The notes beneath the pieces are model-generated. The model was given only the letters and a program-made list of their open reading frames with translations, ran no database searches and was not told where the DNA came from. DNA of 34,289 nt, taken from NCBI GenBank assembly GCA_017633935.1, contig JAGBOJ010000041.1, positions 1 through 34,289 of the forward strand. Direction: 5' to 3'. This DNA comes from Lachnospiraceae bacterium (lineage in GTDB: Bacteria > Bacillota > Clostridia > Lachnospirales > Lachnospiraceae). A program made the position numbers and the translations under genes. This document shows, in pieces, positions 9,349 through 17,107 of the stretch (position 1 is its first letter; each line of letters begins with the position of its first letter).

Positions 9349-9795
9349 TCAACCTATGCTCCTTATCCAGTATATCACAGCATCCTCCTTCGGATGCTCG
9401 TAAAATCCGGGACGTACACCCTCGGATTTAAATCCAAGCTTTTCATAAAGTCTGATCGCAGGCAGATTTGAGGCTCTGACCTCAAGGGTAAAATTTCTGG
9501 CCCCGATCTCCTTTGACCTCTCCATAAGCTCTTTAAGCATTTCTTCCGCGATACCGGCTCTTCTGTGATCTTCACGCACCATTACATTCGTGATATCCGC
9601 ATCACCGCACATATTCCTGAGTCCCGCACTCCCGACTATCTCATCTCCGTCCATTGCCACAAGATAGTAGGCATAATCGCAGCACAGGGTCTCTTCAAAA
9701 TCCTCCTTACTCCATGCATCATCTCCGAATATCCTTTTTTCCATAAGGCTAAGCTCTTTGCAATGTTCGGGTTTAAGCCTTTTATAGACTATCAT
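9349..9795 (-). CDS. rimI: GNAT acetyltransferase, RimI type
   Basis: The 148-aa protein starts MIVYKRLKPEH. The ATG at 9795 is chosen over an upstream in-frame codon because it gives the normal RimI length and a 14-base overlap with the tsaB stop. The acetyl-CoA loop is REDHRRAGIAEEML, followed by LEVRASNLPAIRLYEKLGF, the classic RimI ending, and a late FYEHPKEDAVIYW. RimI acetylates the N-terminal alanine of ribosomal protein S18 in E. coli. In Firmicutes the gene commonly sits between tsaB and tsaD, as here. The true substrate in this organism cannot be read from sequence. Confidence 0.92.
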   Translation of the reverse strand: MIVYKRLKPEHCKELSLMEKRIFGDDAWSKEDFEETLCCDYAYYLVAMDGDEIVGSAGLRNMCGDADITNVMVREDHRRAGIAEEMLKELMERSKEIGARNFTLEVRASNLPAIRLYEKLGFKSEGVRPGFYEHPKEDAVIYWIRSIG

Positions 9796-10492
9796 TTGCC
9801 TTGTTTGCCGCCTCTCTCTCAGCCTGGGATACCCGCAGATATTCGGGCTTAAAATCCCCGGCTGATACATATCTGCCTTCCTCGAAAAATCCCTGTGCAA
9901 GTGCACCGACACAGGCCGCTCTCTGTCTGTTAAGCCCGGGTGCTGCGTAATAATGCTCACATTTTATGCCGTCTTCAAGCTTTTCCTTAAAGACCGGAAC
10001 CCCGTCTCCCAAAAAGAATACCCTCTGTCCCAGATCGTTTACCTTTTCCATGAGCTTCGTAACCGGTCCGGCATTTTGAGGTACAAGTATCTTTAACCTG
10101 TCTCCCTCAAACGTGTATATTCCGCTGTAGGTCTCTTCCCGTCTGGCATCCATCATCGGCACGATGAGATCCCTGCATCCGAAAAGATTCATTGCCATCG
10201 CATCCACGGTGGGCACCGGTATCACCGGCTTATCTATGGCTTCCGCAAAGCCTTTGGCCGCTGCTCCGCCTATCCTCAACCCCGTAAAGGATCCCGGTCC
10301 CGATGCAACCGCCACAGCATCTATATCTGACGGCTCATATTCCGTCATTTTAAAAATCTCCGCGATCATCGGCATAAGCGTCTGGGAATGCGTCTTTTTA
10401 TGACACACCGTATATTCTGCGGCAACGGAACCGTCCGTGATCAGCGCACAGGATGCCACAAGGGATGATGATTCAATCGCCAGTATCTTCAA
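9782..10492 (-). CDS. tsaB: tRNA t6A synthesis scaffold subunit TsaB
   Basis: The 236-aa protein is an ASKHA-fold pseudo-enzyme that pairs with TsaD. It begins MKILAIESSSLVASCAL and carries THSQTLMPMI and the diagnostic VASGPGSFTGLRIG, followed by VPTVDAMAMNLFG. The C-terminal part after residue 110 is more variable, as is usual for the family. It overlaps tsaE by 20 bases upstream and rimI by 14 bases downstream, so the three proteins are probably made in a coupled way. Confidence 0.95.
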   Translation of the reverse strand: MKILAIESSSLVASCALITDGSVAAEYTVCHKKTHSQTLMPMIAEIFKMTEYEPSDIDAVAVASGPGSFTGLRIGGAAAKGFAEAIDKPVIPVPTVDAMAMNLFGCRDLIVPMMDARREETYSGIYTFEGDRLKILVPQNAGPVTKLMEKVNDLGQRVFFLGDGVPVFKEKLEDGIKCEHYYAAPGLNRQRAACVGALAQGFFEEGRYVSAGDFKPEYLRVSQAEREAANKANDSL

Positions 10493-10913
10493 TGGTCAGC
10501 CTCCGGTAATCAAATCCCATCTCGTCATCCTTGCTCATCTTTATCCATATGGTGTTTTTAGGCAGGATCTCTTTTATCATATCCGCCCATTCCACAAGCG
10601 TTACTCCTTCACCGTAAAAATAATCCTCATATCCTGTCTCATCCATTTCGGATATATCGCCTATACGATATACATCGAAATGATATAACGGAAGTCTTCC
10701 GCTTTCATAGGTCTGCACCAATGTAAATGTCGGCGAGCTGACGATATCCCCGATGCCAAGACCCTTGGCAAATCCCTTGGCAAACACGGTCTTGCCCGCG
10801 CCAAGCTCTCCTGTCAGGGCATATACCTGACCCGCCTTTGCATCCCTTCCCATATTTTCGGCATAGTCAAATGTCGCTTTTTCATTTAACGAGTCAAAAA
10901 GCTTTTTCATCAT
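10473..10913 (-). CDS. tsaE: t6A synthesis ATPase TsaE
   Basis: The 146-aa protein is a small P-loop ATPase that regulates turnover of the TsaBD complex. The Walker A motif GELGAGKT is at residues 35-42. The switch-like region SPTFTLVQTY, the YHFDVYRI motif and VEWADMI are all typical of the family. Two adjacent ATG codons (10913 and 10910) could start it, and neither has a clear ribosome binding site. An AAGGTGA followed by a three-codon reading frame lies just upstream, at 10932-10921. It follows ribU by 34 bases with no terminator seen, so it may share ribU's transcript. Confidence 0.95.
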   Translation of the reverse strand: MMKKLFDSLNEKATFDYAENMGRDAKAGQVYALTGELGAGKTVFAKGFAKGLGIGDIVSSPTFTLVQTYESGRLPLYHFDVYRIGDISEMDETGYEDYFYGEGVTLVEWADMIKEILPKNTIWIKMSKDDEMGFDYRRLTIEDTGD

Positions 10914-10947
10914 AATCTGTTTATTTTACCATAAAATCACCTTATAC

Positions 10948-11589
10948 TCAATTATTACCTTTAAGTAAGGGTGATAAAGGTTTATATATCAAAAATGTGA
11001 TCAATACACTGCAAAGCCCCTTAAATACGGTAAAAGGGAGATTGAATACAAAAAGACATCCCCACAGATCCTTTACGCCGGGATATATTGCCTGATAAGC
11101 GGCTATTATGGTCTCCATTGGCATAAAGTTGGTATATATGGGATATACGATATAGTAATTGGTAAATACGGATATCACTCCCATCGCTGCCGCTCCTATG
11201 ACCGATCCCATTACGGCTCCTTTTTTATTATGCTTCTGTCTGTAAAAAGCTCCTGCGATAAATACAAAAACCGCTCCCAAAATGAAATTTGAAAGCTCCC
11301 CGACTCCGCCGGACTGTGAACCCGCCAGATGTAACAGATTTTTTATCAGACACACCATAACTCCGGATACCGGACCGTAGGCAAATGAAGCTATCAGCGC
11401 CGGCAGCTCCGAAAAATCCATTTTTATAAATGACGGTATGAGAGGGATCGGAAATTCCAAAAACATCAGGATATAGGCGATCGCCGACAACATGGCCGTG
11501 CCGGTCAGCCGCCTTATCCTTAGACCGCTCTTAGACATTCTCCCTGTCTGTGATACTGTGTTTACGGTTTCTTTTGTTACTTCGCTCAT
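10948..11589 (-). CDS. ribU: ECF transporter substrate-binding subunit RibU (riboflavin)
   Basis: The 213-aa membrane protein has about six hydrophobic segments. It carries the RibU-type stretch EFPIPLIPSFIKMDFSELP, then SFAYGPVSGVMVCLIKNLLH and a late NLPFTVFKG. It is the S-component that captures riboflavin and works with the shared energy-coupling module (EcfA/A'/T), which is not in this window. The start at 11589 has AAAGGAG about seven bases upstream. Assignment to riboflavin rests on the family motifs and is strongly supported by the FMN riboswitch in the leader. Confidence 0.94.
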   Translation of the reverse strand: MSEVTKETVNTVSQTGRMSKSGLRIRRLTGTAMLSAIAYILMFLEFPIPLIPSFIKMDFSELPALIASFAYGPVSGVMVCLIKNLLHLAGSQSGGVGELSNFILGAVFVFIAGAFYRQKHNKKGAVMGSVIGAAAMGVISVFTNYYIVYPIYTNFMPMETIIAAYQAIYPGVKDLWGCLFVFNLPFTVFKGLCSVLITFLIYKPLSPLLKGNN

Positions 11590-11651
11590 TTTGAATCTCC
11601 TTTCATTTCTTAAGCGCCTTATTTACTGCAGGAAATCCCGAAAAGCGATAA

Positions 11652-11679
11652 TACGCCCCGGAAAAATATCCGGGGCGTA
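11652..11679 (-). terminator. Terminator-like hairpin of the FMN riboswitch
   Basis: A ten-base GC-rich stem (TACGCCCCGG with CCGGGGCGTA) surrounds an eight-base loop between the riboswitch and ribU. On the minus strand it is followed by TTATCGCTTTT, which is a weak U-tract. The position after the aptamer fits an attenuator that stops ribU transcription when FMN is bound. It does not cover the ribU ribosome binding site. Confidence 0.7.
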
Positions 11680-11699
11680 ACACATTTTAAGCAAATGCC

Positions 11700-11908
11700 A
11701 TAATCTTCTCTCATCCAGACTTTCAAGGCTGTGCAAAGCTTTTATGCTTCATGCCATGCACAAACCTTCCCGCAGACATTGTCTGCACTGTCGGCACCGG
11801 AATCACACCGGTTCATGCAAAAAAACTGTCCTTAGCTCATAATAACAGTTTTCCATATGCTCGCGGGCTTTACCGCCGGTTTTGAATTTCACAACACCCC
11901 GAAGATTT
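11700..11908 (-). promoter_or_regulatory. FMN riboswitch (RFN element)
   Basis: The minus strand carries the conserved RFN blocks in order. They are ATCTTCGGGG near 11906-11897, ACCGGCGGTAAAGCCCGCGA near 11880-11861, CCGGTGTGATTCCGGTGCCG near 11820-11795, and AGTCTGGATGAGAGAAGAT near 11721-11703. The outer helix pairs the first and last blocks. FMN binding should turn off the downstream ribU and, by read-through, possibly the tsa genes. Confidence 0.97.
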
Positions 11909-11920
11909 CCTGTCCACGAA

Positions 11921-11949
11921 AGTATACCACTTGAACTGAATATATACAA
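11921..11949 (-). promoter_or_regulatory. Promoter upstream of the FMN riboswitch
   Basis: On the minus strand TTGTAT (complement of 11944-11949) and TATACT (complement of 11921-11926) are separated by 17 bases. The implied transcription start lies a few bases before the riboswitch aptamer, which is the expected arrangement. Confidence 0.7.
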
Positions 11950-12006
11950 TAAGGAAACATATCTTTACTTTCTCCCCTCAGGGTCATGCACAAAATAAAA
12001 AGCCTC

Positions 12007-12819
12007 CTATTCCCCTGCCTCATACAGGAAATCCGCATCCCTGCACATCATTGAAAAATCAACCTGACACTGCCCGTCCCAGATCGCTACGGGAACCCGG
12101 TCCTCAAAGCTGTACTCATCCGGGAGATCTGATCTTTCAAAATTGTAGACCATAACCATTTTTTCCAAGGGAAAGATGATCCAGTATTCCCTGACACCGG
12201 CGTTTCTGTATTTGTTCATCTTGATCAGGACATCCTTTACCACATAATTCGGTGACACTACCTCTGCCACAAAATCGGGAGCGCCGGTTATCCTGTTCTT
12301 TTTGATCTTTTTCCTGTCACAGAGCACGAAAACATCCGGCTGCACCATCGTCCGGTCATCGCAGTCAAGCTGTACATCCATAGGGGAAATGAAGGGCAGG
12401 CAGTCACCTCCCTTATCCGCAACATAAGAGCAGAGCTGATGATGAATCTGACCCGCAAAATACTGGTGTATGGAAGCCGGGGATGCCATATCATAGAATT
12501 TACCGTCGATAAGCTCAACCCTGACATCCTCGGGAAGAGCTAAATAATCAGCTATGGTCTTTGGTCGATCCGACTCTTTTGTGTCATCTGCCTCGCATTC
12601 AGGCTGATAGACCGGGGCAGCTTCAGCAACCACAAGCACATCATCAGCCGTGCCAAAAAGGGTTTTGTGAAGTAACTCCAGAGTGTCATATCTGGGAGAT
12701 CTTGTCTGCCCCGAAAATATCTTCTGCAGTGTACCAAGCGGAACTCCCGAAAGCTCCGAAAGCCGCTCATTTGAGTAACCGAGCTGTTCCTTTCTTCTTT
12801 TCATATCCTCGATATTCAT
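12007..12819 (-). CDS. XRE HTH fused to Uma2-family nuclease-like domain
   Basis: The 270-aa protein starts at 12819 (MNIEDMKRRKEQL); GGAGG lies five bases upstream. An ATG at 12831 is in frame but falls before that binding site. Residues about 3-60 form an XRE helix-turn-helix (LSELSGVPLGTLQKIFSG). After a linker, residues about 80-260 form an Uma2/DUF820 domain of the PD-(D/E)XK nuclease fold. It shows VQPDVFVLCD, then DFVAEVVSPN and the late lysine in DVLIKMNKYRNAGVREYWI, so the predicted catalytic residues are present. Uma2 proteins are abundant but of unclear function. The fusion suggests a DNA-binding protein that controls its own promoter, which holds three matching operators. A role in DNA cleavage is inferred only. 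Confidence 0.88.
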   Translation of the reverse strand: MNIEDMKRRKEQLGYSNERLSELSGVPLGTLQKIFSGQTRSPRYDTLELLHKTLFGTADDVLVVAEAAPVYQPECEADDTKESDRPKTIADYLALPEDVRVELIDGKFYDMASPASIHQYFAGQIHHQLCSYVADKGGDCLPFISPMDVQLDCDDRTMVQPDVFVLCDRKKIKKNRITGAPDFVAEVVSPNYVVKDVLIKMNKYRNAGVREYWIIFPLEKMVMVYNFERSDLPDEYSFEDRVPVAIWDGQCQVDFSMMCRDADFLYEAGE

Positions 12820-12837
12820 AGACACCTCCATGTTTTA

Positions 12838-12896
12838 AAACCGTTTACGGTTTCATGATAACAACCGAAAACGGATCTGTCAACCGTTTTCGGTTG
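12838..12896. promoter_or_regulatory. Three CCG-N4-CGG operator sites
   Basis: Three inverted repeats share the core CCG-N4-CGG: AAACCGTTTACGGTTT (12838-12853), CAACCGAAAACGGATC (12862-12877) and CAACCGTTTTCGGTTG (12881-12896). The outer two have six-base arms; the middle one has imperfect arms. They overlap the region just after the -10 box, the spacer and the -35 box of the promoter at 12855-12883. The adjacent HTH-Uma2 protein is the obvious candidate to bind them. Confidence 0.82.
12855..12883 (-). promoter_or_regulatory. Sigma-A promoter of the HTH-Uma2 gene
   Basis: On the minus strand a perfect TTGACA (complement of 12878-12883) and TATCAT (complement of 12855-12860) are separated by 17 bases. 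The -35 box overlaps one operator, the spacer contains a second, and the third lies at the expected start of transcription. This fits repression by exclusion of RNA polymerase. Confidence 0.85.
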
Positions 12897-12935
12897 TCTC
12901 AAAAAGAACAAAGATGATATGATTATAATTCAGTC

Positions 12936-12983
12936 CCGAGCCACGAGAGACATCAGCTTGCTGATGGCGGCGAGTGGCTGCGG
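12936..12983. repeat. Nested inverted repeat, intergenic structured element
   Basis: An inner hairpin CATCAGC-TT-GCTGATG (12951-12966) lies inside a second stem AGCCAC (12939-12944) with GTGGCT (12974-12979). CCG/CGG flanks extend the outer stem if one base is bulged. No run of T follows on either strand, so it is a poor intrinsic terminator for the HTH gene at 13026-14753. It could be a REP-like element or a structured RNA end. The remaining bases up to 13025 show no reading frame. Confidence 0.5.
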
Positions 12984-13025
12984 CCAATGAACTTTGAGTG
13001 TAGGTTTGGCGCTATTGCAGAAGGC

Positions 13026-14753
13026 TTAAGAATAAGATAGAATTTTCTGTCTCTCCGTTTCCCTGTCGGAACCGTAAAGTCTGCGAAGGTGCAGTACATA
13101 TTCCCTGAAGGCTCCGCAGAGCAGGGGATGCTTTATATAGAGCGGGCGACCGGGGTTATTATCATAGGTTACCCTTACGAATTCATTGCAGATCATAAGG
13201 CGGTAATTATTAAAGGGAAGCTCCGGCATGATCATCAGCCTGTAATTTTGATGCTCATCCATGATCTTAAGTATGTTGTTAATATGAAGCTTAAATCCGG
13301 GCGTATCCTTCTTTTCAGGCAGAGTAATGCATTCACAGACATTTCCTTTTTGAAGGAGTCTGAAGAACAGCTCTGATTCAAGCTCATATCTTCTTTTTAT
13401 TTTTTCATCCTCATAAGTCTTAAAAAACTCCTCCGGCATGGTTGCAGGGGAAAGACCGTTACGCAGAAAGACGACATCACCGCAGGCCTCAAGTTCCGGC
13501 GGCTCGGAAACCGATAGAAGCCCCTTCGCGTTTTTTAAGAGCCTGTTAAAGGAACTCTCGTACATTTTAAGATGTGCCTCATCGTGATAAAAATTATATA
13601 TACCCTCATCTTCAAGTCCGCTGACAAGACACGCCTCGACGCAGAATGCCCCCGGACACAGAAAGATCGTGTGATTAAAGCGGCTGTTCCTGACACGGGT
13701 ACAGTAGTAAGGCTCGATCAGACCCGACATATACATGGGAAGCCATTGTGGGATCGCCTCGATCAGCTCCTCAAAGCTCCGGTCAAGGTTGTGGATGATA
13801 CGAACCCTCACTCCCCTTTTTAAGCACTCCTTCATCAGACCGGCCCATTTTTTGATGTAGATCCGGTCGCCCAGCATCCATTGCATATCCTGATCGGAAT
13901 AAAGAAAAAGCTCCTTTTTATCCTGCCTTATCACATCCGATAGAAACCTTATTACCGCCTTTCTAAAGCCTTCCCTCCCGAAATAGAGCTCCTGTGTGTC
14001 ATTTTCAGGAATATCCTTAAGGAGCATATCTGTATCGAAAGGCTCTGCATTCTTATTGAACGAAAACACATCCAGAGATTCCATCAGCTTTTCGGCAGCA
14101 GACAAATATTCATTACCGGCTGTACCAAAATCATAGAGCCAGTCCGAAAAAACCGTCTCATCAAGCTCATCCGGCTTTATTTCCATAATTCCCGCAAGCT
14201 CATCAAGGCGGTTATTTCTGACCACTCCTTTGTACAATATCCCGGCTGTCCTTGAAACCACCTCCGAATCACTGCGCGGTATCCTGAGACCGGAGCGGTA
14301 GCGGCTTATAAGCGAGGCATCAATATTAAGCTTACGGCTTAATACCACATTTGATATTCCGGCAAGTCTCATGGTCTCATCAAGCCTTTTTCCAAACCGG
14401 CTGTCAGTCATATTTTTGCTGTCAGTCTCATTCCTGCCGGCATAATGAGCTTCTCTGCCGGAATAAAGCCAGTCCGAAAGCTGCTTTATATTCCCGTCTT
14501 CTGAGTCCGAAAATCGTATGCCGGTAATTGAGCTTAGGATTTCCGTGCTGTTATTTTTGCAGGCGTAGCGGTACAGCGCCTTAGAAAGCATAAATCCGGT
14601 CCTGTTTGAAGGCCTTGCCACCCTTTTCCCGTTCCTGAAGCGGCTGATATTGGTCCTGTCGATCCCTGCCATGGCTGCAATATCCGCATTTCCGGCTCCC
14701 AGCCCATCCATCAGGAGATTAAGTTTCATACTGAAAGGATTATCATCTCTCAT
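13026..14753 (-). CDS. Double-HTH regulator-like protein with unknown C-terminal domain
   Basis: The 575-aa protein has no signal peptide or membrane segment. Two helix-turn-helix regions are visible: residues about 10-45 (ADIAAMAGIDRTNISRFRNG) and about 125-165 (LSRKLNIDASLISRYRSG). The central part (about 255-410) contains KKELFLYSDQDMQWMLGD, RGVRVRIIHNLDR, PMYMSGLIEPYY and NSRFNHTIFL. This suggests a phospholipase-D-like sensor fold, but the HKD catalytic motif is not visible. I do not recognise a named family for this half. The ATG at 14753 directly follows the stop of the Big_2 gene with no clear ribosome binding site, so translation is probably coupled. It may sense envelope state or control the neighbouring surface genes (inference). 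Confidence 0.75.
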   Translation of the reverse strand: MRDDNPFSMKLNLLMDGLGAGNADIAAMAGIDRTNISRFRNGKRVARPSNRTGFMLSKALYRYACKNNSTEILSSITGIRFSDSEDGNIKQLSDWLYSGREAHYAGRNETDSKNMTDSRFGKRLDETMRLAGISNVVLSRKLNIDASLISRYRSGLRIPRSDSEVVSRTAGILYKGVVRNNRLDELAGIMEIKPDELDETVFSDWLYDFGTAGNEYLSAAEKLMESLDVFSFNKNAEPFDTDMLLKDIPENDTQELYFGREGFRKAVIRFLSDVIRQDKKELFLYSDQDMQWMLGDRIYIKKWAGLMKECLKRGVRVRIIHNLDRSFEELIEAIPQWLPMYMSGLIEPYYCTRVRNSRFNHTIFLCPGAFCVEACLVSGLEDEGIYNFYHDEAHLKMYESSFNRLLKNAKGLLSVSEPPELEACGDVVFLRNGLSPATMPEEFFKTYEDEKIKRRYELESELFFRLLQKGNVCECITLPEKKDTPGFKLHINNILKIMDEHQNYRLMIMPELPFNNYRLMICNEFVRVTYDNNPGRPLYIKHPLLCGAFREYVLHLRRLYGSDRETERQKILSYS

Positions 14754-16982
14754 TTATTTTGTTACCGTAACATCAATTATATATTTGAGCTTTCCGCACC
14801 TTACGGTGACCTTTGCGGGTCTTCCCTCCCTTGTAGGCTTCTTTGCGTATATTATACCGTTTTTGACGGTAACTCCGCCCGTACCCGACATTTTCACGTT
14901 TCCGGCATCCGTGGCATGCTCCGGAGTAAGCACTGCTCTTACCGTACCGTTTGTACCCTTTCTCATTGTAAGGGTGCTGCTTTGCTCTCCGGACTTTGTA
15001 AGACTGAGGCTGCCGCTTTCCACCGTCAGTGCTGTTGCAGGACTTGTAACGGTCACCTTGCAGCGCTGTACATTTACCTTTTCCGGATCATCCCCGCCGG
15101 AGCTTATCACCGTCACATAGGCTGTCCCGGCCCTAAGAGCGGTGATAACCGCTTCGCCCTTTCCGGTTTTACCGTTTTTTCCTGTAGCTGTAAAGGTGTC
15201 GCAGCCGTTCACGGTGATCACATCCTCATTAGAGGATTTACAGGTCACGCTGATATCCTCAAGCGAAAGCTCTGCTGATTTCAAAGTCAGGGTAACGGGA
15301 AGCTTGCCTTCGTTTTTTCCTTCCGTGGTCACAAGCTTCAGGCTTTTTTTGTTTACCGCAAGCCTGTGGCTTTTGTCCGCTGATGAGACAGGGCTTAATT
15401 CAACCGGTGAAGCGGTTACGGTAAATTCGGCTTTTTGCAGCTTATTTACCCTTCCGGTGGTTGTGTCCGTAGCCTTAACTGTGGCAGTTATGGTCGCCGT
15501 CTCCTGCTTTGTTATATCCTTTACCGTAACCCATCCCTTATTTACCGTGATATTTTTGTTGTTCGATTTCCATGTCACATCCCGGGGATCGCTGCTGTCA
15601 AAAGGATTAAATGAAACATTGAAAAGCTCCTTTTCTCCGCCCTTCATACTTACATTGTCTCCCGTCACATCCGTTCCCGCCTTATCGGTCACGGCTATGG
15701 ACTCCGTGACACTTACGACCCTGACCGAGCATGATGCCGTTCTGTTTCCGCAATGAGCGGTAACCGCCGCCTCTCCCGAACCGATGGGATAGAATTTTCC
15801 GTCTCCGGTGACGGCGGCTATGCCGGCATTGCTCGTGGTATAATAAACAGCCGGCGGCTCTCCGGATGCCATCTGCGGTGTGGCAGGGTCATCTGTCGGA
15901 CCGTCTCCGGTATATAATAAAAGCTTATTTGTCTTAAACTTAAGGGACTTAACCTTTATATCACTGTCCTTTGATACTTCCTCCGGAAGCTCTTCATCCT
16001 CATATACAGTCTCCTTCAGCTTTTCTTCATATTTTACGGTCACATCCCGTGTTCCCATCGTAAAGGTGGTTTTTTCCGCTAAAGAATCCTTTGGTAAGGC
16101 GCCGCTAAGGACCCATTTTGAAAAAATGAAGCCCTCCTTTTTAACCCATTCAAGCCCGATCTCATCTCCCGGCCTTGCACTTATAACGGTCTTTCCTCCC
16201 TTTGTGGCCTTTGCGCCTCTCATCACATTTATAAAATGCTCCGTTTCGTTTGAGGGGTCTTGCGGATCAGGCGCGGGAGACGGTGTGCTTCCCGGTGTCT
16301 TTACCGCAAAGGTAAACGATGAGGCATTATATTTTGTAAGAAACCCTGCAAGTGCGGTATCTTCCGTATTTACTGACGCTGTAAGAGACAACCCCGCATC
16401 CGTCAGCTTCTCAAAGGTCTCCGGCTTTGTAAAGGAAAAGGTTACGGGTATGCTGACACCACAGTTAAACACGGCCGTACCCTGTGCGGGAAGCTTTGCT
16501 GCTATACTCTCCCAGTCTGCTCCCTTATCAAGGACTGCTTCGGATGCTGTCCTGACTCCTCCGGTCTCATCTGTAAAAAATCCGGAAAAGGCTGTGCCGT
16601 CCTTTACAAGGAAGGCTGTAAGAGCCGCATTTTCCCCTTCCTTTGCGATGATGAGTGTCTGAACCCTGTTTCCTGCAACGGATCCCGGAATACTAAAGGA
16701 CAAGCTCCCTCCGTCAGCTGTCTTCTGATCGATATACGAAAGCTTTTCATCAAGCTCCTGTGCCGTTATACCCTGTGCATTCCTTATTATACCATCAAGT
16801 ACATATGCTATATACTCTTTTCCGTTTTCAGAGGCAGGATCTGAATAAAGATACATTCCGTCTGTGGGCGTATATATAGCCGTGCCGGATTGTGTACCGT
16901 ATACCGGCAGGGCAGGGGCTGATAAAGAAATCAGGAACAGGCTTATTCCTATACATAAAAGGATTTTTTCCGCTTTTCTCAT
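14754..16982 (-). CDS. Secreted Big_2-domain surface protein
   Basis: The 742-aa protein starts at 16982 (MRKAEKILLCIG), with AGAGGTGA seven bases upstream. An in-frame ATG at 17033 would add a polar extension before the signal peptide. A signal peptide covers about residues 1-28 (cleavage near PVYGTQS). An unknown N-terminal domain runs to about residue 230. A proline-rich linker (PGSTPSPAPDPQDPSNE) leads to an InlB-B-repeat-like domain (KTVISARPGDE through FTMGTRDVTVKYEE). Three or four Ig-like Big_2 domains follow, for example YYTTSNAGIAAVTGDGKFYP and TWKSNNKNITVNKG. No LPXTG or other sorting signal was seen at the C-terminus (IIDVTVTK). It probably acts at the cell surface or is released. 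It lies between 17108-19729 and the HTH gene. Confidence 0.85.
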   Translation of the reverse strand: MRKAEKILLCIGISLFLISLSAPALPVYGTQSGTAIYTPTDGMYLYSDPASENGKEYIAYVLDGIIRNAQGITAQELDEKLSYIDQKTADGGSLSFSIPGSVAGNRVQTLIIAKEGENAALTAFLVKDGTAFSGFFTDETGGVRTASEAVLDKGADWESIAAKLPAQGTAVFNCGVSIPVTFSFTKPETFEKLTDAGLSLTASVNTEDTALAGFLTKYNASSFTFAVKTPGSTPSPAPDPQDPSNETEHFINVMRGAKATKGGKTVISARPGDEIGLEWVKKEGFIFSKWVLSGALPKDSLAEKTTFTMGTRDVTVKYEEKLKETVYEDEELPEEVSKDSDIKVKSLKFKTNKLLLYTGDGPTDDPATPQMASGEPPAVYYTTSNAGIAAVTGDGKFYPIGSGEAAVTAHCGNRTASCSVRVVSVTESIAVTDKAGTDVTGDNVSMKGGEKELFNVSFNPFDSSDPRDVTWKSNNKNITVNKGWVTVKDITKQETATITATVKATDTTTGRVNKLQKAEFTVTASPVELSPVSSADKSHRLAVNKKSLKLVTTEGKNEGKLPVTLTLKSAELSLEDISVTCKSSNEDVITVNGCDTFTATGKNGKTGKGEAVITALRAGTAYVTVISSGGDDPEKVNVQRCKVTVTSPATALTVESGSLSLTKSGEQSSTLTMRKGTNGTVRAVLTPEHATDAGNVKMSGTGGVTVKNGIIYAKKPTREGRPAKVTVRCGKLKYIIDVTVTK

Positions 16983-17107
16983 GGCTTCACCTCTTATCTT
17001 TCGATCGAACTCACAAATTCGGGAGCTGTTCATAAATTACATTCTGCTTGTCTTTTTTCTCCGGCAGCCTGAATGAGCTCCGGCTGCATATCAGGATTGC
17101 CGTATTT

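Noticed and set aside
6844-12941. Near-identical 19-base strings at the tsaD 3' end (6844-6862) and in the intergenic element (12923-12941)
   Set aside because: They match at 18 of 19 positions, 15 in a row. A match of this length is expected by chance about once in a window this size, and the flanks do not match, so it is not evidence of a tsaD fragment.
14650-16662. Long plus-strand frames opposite the Big_2 gene (for example 15142-15756 and 15880-16662)
   Set aside because: They mirror the repetitive, GC-richer Thr/Val-rich gene on the other strand and have no ribosome binding sites or recognisable domains.
17041-17090. Inverted repeat GCAGCC/GGCTGC in the gap before the Big_2 gene
   Set aside because: The six-base stem has a twelve-base loop and no T-run. 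It could weaken read-through but cannot be called a terminator or attenuator.
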